Source: an uncultured bacterium
Lineage (GTDB): Bacteria > Bacteroidota > Bacteroidia > Chitinophagales > Chitinophagaceae
DNA: 6,841 bases
Assembly (NCBI GenBank): GCA_903957405.1
Contig: CAJBPC010000572.1
Coordinates: 1-6,841 of the forward strand
Direction of reading: 5' to 3'
Shown one piece after another: positions 6,007 through 6,841 of the stretch (positions are counted from its first letter, which is position 1; each line of letters starts with the position of its first letter). The notes under the pieces were generated by a model. It saw only the letters and a list, made by a program, of their open reading frames with translations, did not search any database and had not been told where the DNA came from. The position numbers and the translations under genes were made by a program.

Positions 6007-6841
6007 TTATCTGGGATTGGCGGATTGTGACTCTCCGTTCAATTCGTTGAAAGAATGATTGACAAATTCGAATGTGTAGATACGTACCAGTAAAATCACA
6101 TAACTGAAAAGAAGCGGTCCGAAAATGAACCCCATGAAACCAAAGAGTTTAAGCCCGACAATGACCCCGAAAATGGTTACCAAAGGATGCACATCCCCGA
6201 TCTTTTTCATGAGGGTGATCCGTGCGATGTAATCAATGTTTCCTGTGACGATAAGGCTGTAGATAAGCAGACCGGTCCCCTGCCATGTCATCCCTTGACC
6301 ATAGAGGAAAATGACCAATGGCACCCAAATGACAAGGGTGCCCACGATGGGGAAAAAAGCGAAAACCCCTGTCAAAAAACCCCACATACCATAATCCTTC
6401 AAACCAAAAATCACATACCCTATCGTGGCTGTGACACCCTGTATCAGCGAAATCAAGGGTATCCCTATCGCATTGGCCCTGACACTATGAATCGTCTCCC
6501 GAGCCAACACGTCTATGCTGTTTTGACTGAGGGGTAAGAATGAATGTAGCCACTGCTCCACATCCCTGCCGCTGACGAACATGAAATACAACACAAAAAA
6601 CATCACGGCTATATTGCCGAGAATATTCGCCGTACTATTCAGAAAAGTCGGAATGAAATCCTTGACACGCGACTGTATCGTTTTAATAGCCTCGACATCC
6701 ACAACTTCCAAACCCACAAAGCCTGTGATCTTTTCCGAAAGGGCACGGATACCCGTCAACAATTCGTCTGAATGACTGAATATGTCATATATCTTGGGGG
6801 TGACAAGATGGATGGCATAATACAACGGGAGACCGATGATC
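6007..6841 (-). CDS. AI-2E family transporter (PerM/YdiK/TqsA-like), 5' end beyond the window
   Basis: Inner-membrane protein of the AI-2E_transport family (PF01594). E. coli TqsA exports autoinducer-2, but most members have no tested substrate and some Bacteroidota lack AI-2, so the name states homology only. 277 codons are visible; members are usually about 340-380 aa, so roughly the first quarter is missing. Counting from the first complete codon (6840), a soluble periplasmic-type segment (about 10-65) precedes the membrane helices. FPIVGTLVIWVP at 163-174 matches the family's conserved Pro-Gly loop, and HPLVTIFGVIVGLKLFGFMG at 218-237 with the following GPLL is the characteristic C-terminal core. 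The frame is open through the edge, so the TTG at 6825 is not a start. It lies 6 bp upstream of the GHL10 gene on the same strand and probably shares its transcript. Confidence 0.92.
   Translation of the reverse strand, partial: IIGLPLYYAIHLVTPKIYDIFSHSDELLTGIRALSEKITGFVGLEVVDVEAIKTIQSRVKDFIPTFLNSTANILGNIAVMFFVLYFMFVSGRDVEQWLHSFLPLSQNSIDVLARETIHSVRANAIGIPLISLIQGVTATIGYVIFGLKDYGMWGFLTGVFAFFPIVGTLVIWVPLVIFLYGQGMTWQGTGLLIYSLIVTGNIDYIARITLMKKIGDVHPLVTIFGVIVGLKLFGFMGFIFGPLLFSYVILLVRIYTFEFVNHSFNELNGESQSANPR

Overview
The window looks like ordinary chromosomal DNA of a Bacteroidota bacterium, probably near Chitinophagales/Sphingobacteriales; the family-level placement is inference. The reasons are a sigma-54 factor with a long acidic region, a YkuD_2-type murein L,D-transpeptidase, a GHL10/DUF187 glycosidase of Bacteroidota style, start codons almost without Shine-Dalgarno sequences, and one good match to the Bacteroidota promoter -7 element TAnnTTTG. 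Gene density is high and no gene is visibly broken inside the window.

Layout from left to right. The left edge (1-696, minus) carries the N-terminal part of an RlmD/TrmA-type 23S rRNA m5U methyltransferase that runs off the window. A 333-bp AT-rich gap (697-1029) separates it from a divergent, exported murein L,D-transpeptidase (1030-1821, plus), which ends in a clear intrinsic terminator. Convergent to it is a two-gene minus-strand unit: rpoN (2527-4017) followed, with touching or overlapping ends, by a divergent PAP2-like membrane protein (1877-2524). Divergent from rpoN, across 80 bp, is a small exported protein of 99 aa (4098-4397, plus). This converges, with only 16 bp between stop codons, on a second minus-strand pair: an AI-2E-family membrane permease (6007-6841, 5' end off the window) and an exported GHL10 glycosyl-hydrolase-like protein (4414-6000) with a 6-bp gap.

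How the genes relate. Four or five of the seven products act in or across the envelope: the L,D-transpeptidase and the GHL10 protein are both plausible peptidoglycan enzymes, the PAP2-like and AI-2E proteins are inner-membrane proteins, and the small protein is exported. Only two pairs look co-transcribed (rpoN with the PAP2-like gene; the AI-2E permease with GHL10). A shared pathway for the whole window is not shown by the sequence.

I see no rRNA, tRNA, CRISPR array, insertion sequence, phage gene or attachment site, and no convincing previously undescribed system. The items most worth a second look are the small exported protein, the PAP2-like protein with altered signature motifs coupled to rpoN, and a possible leaderless promoter at the methyltransferase gene.
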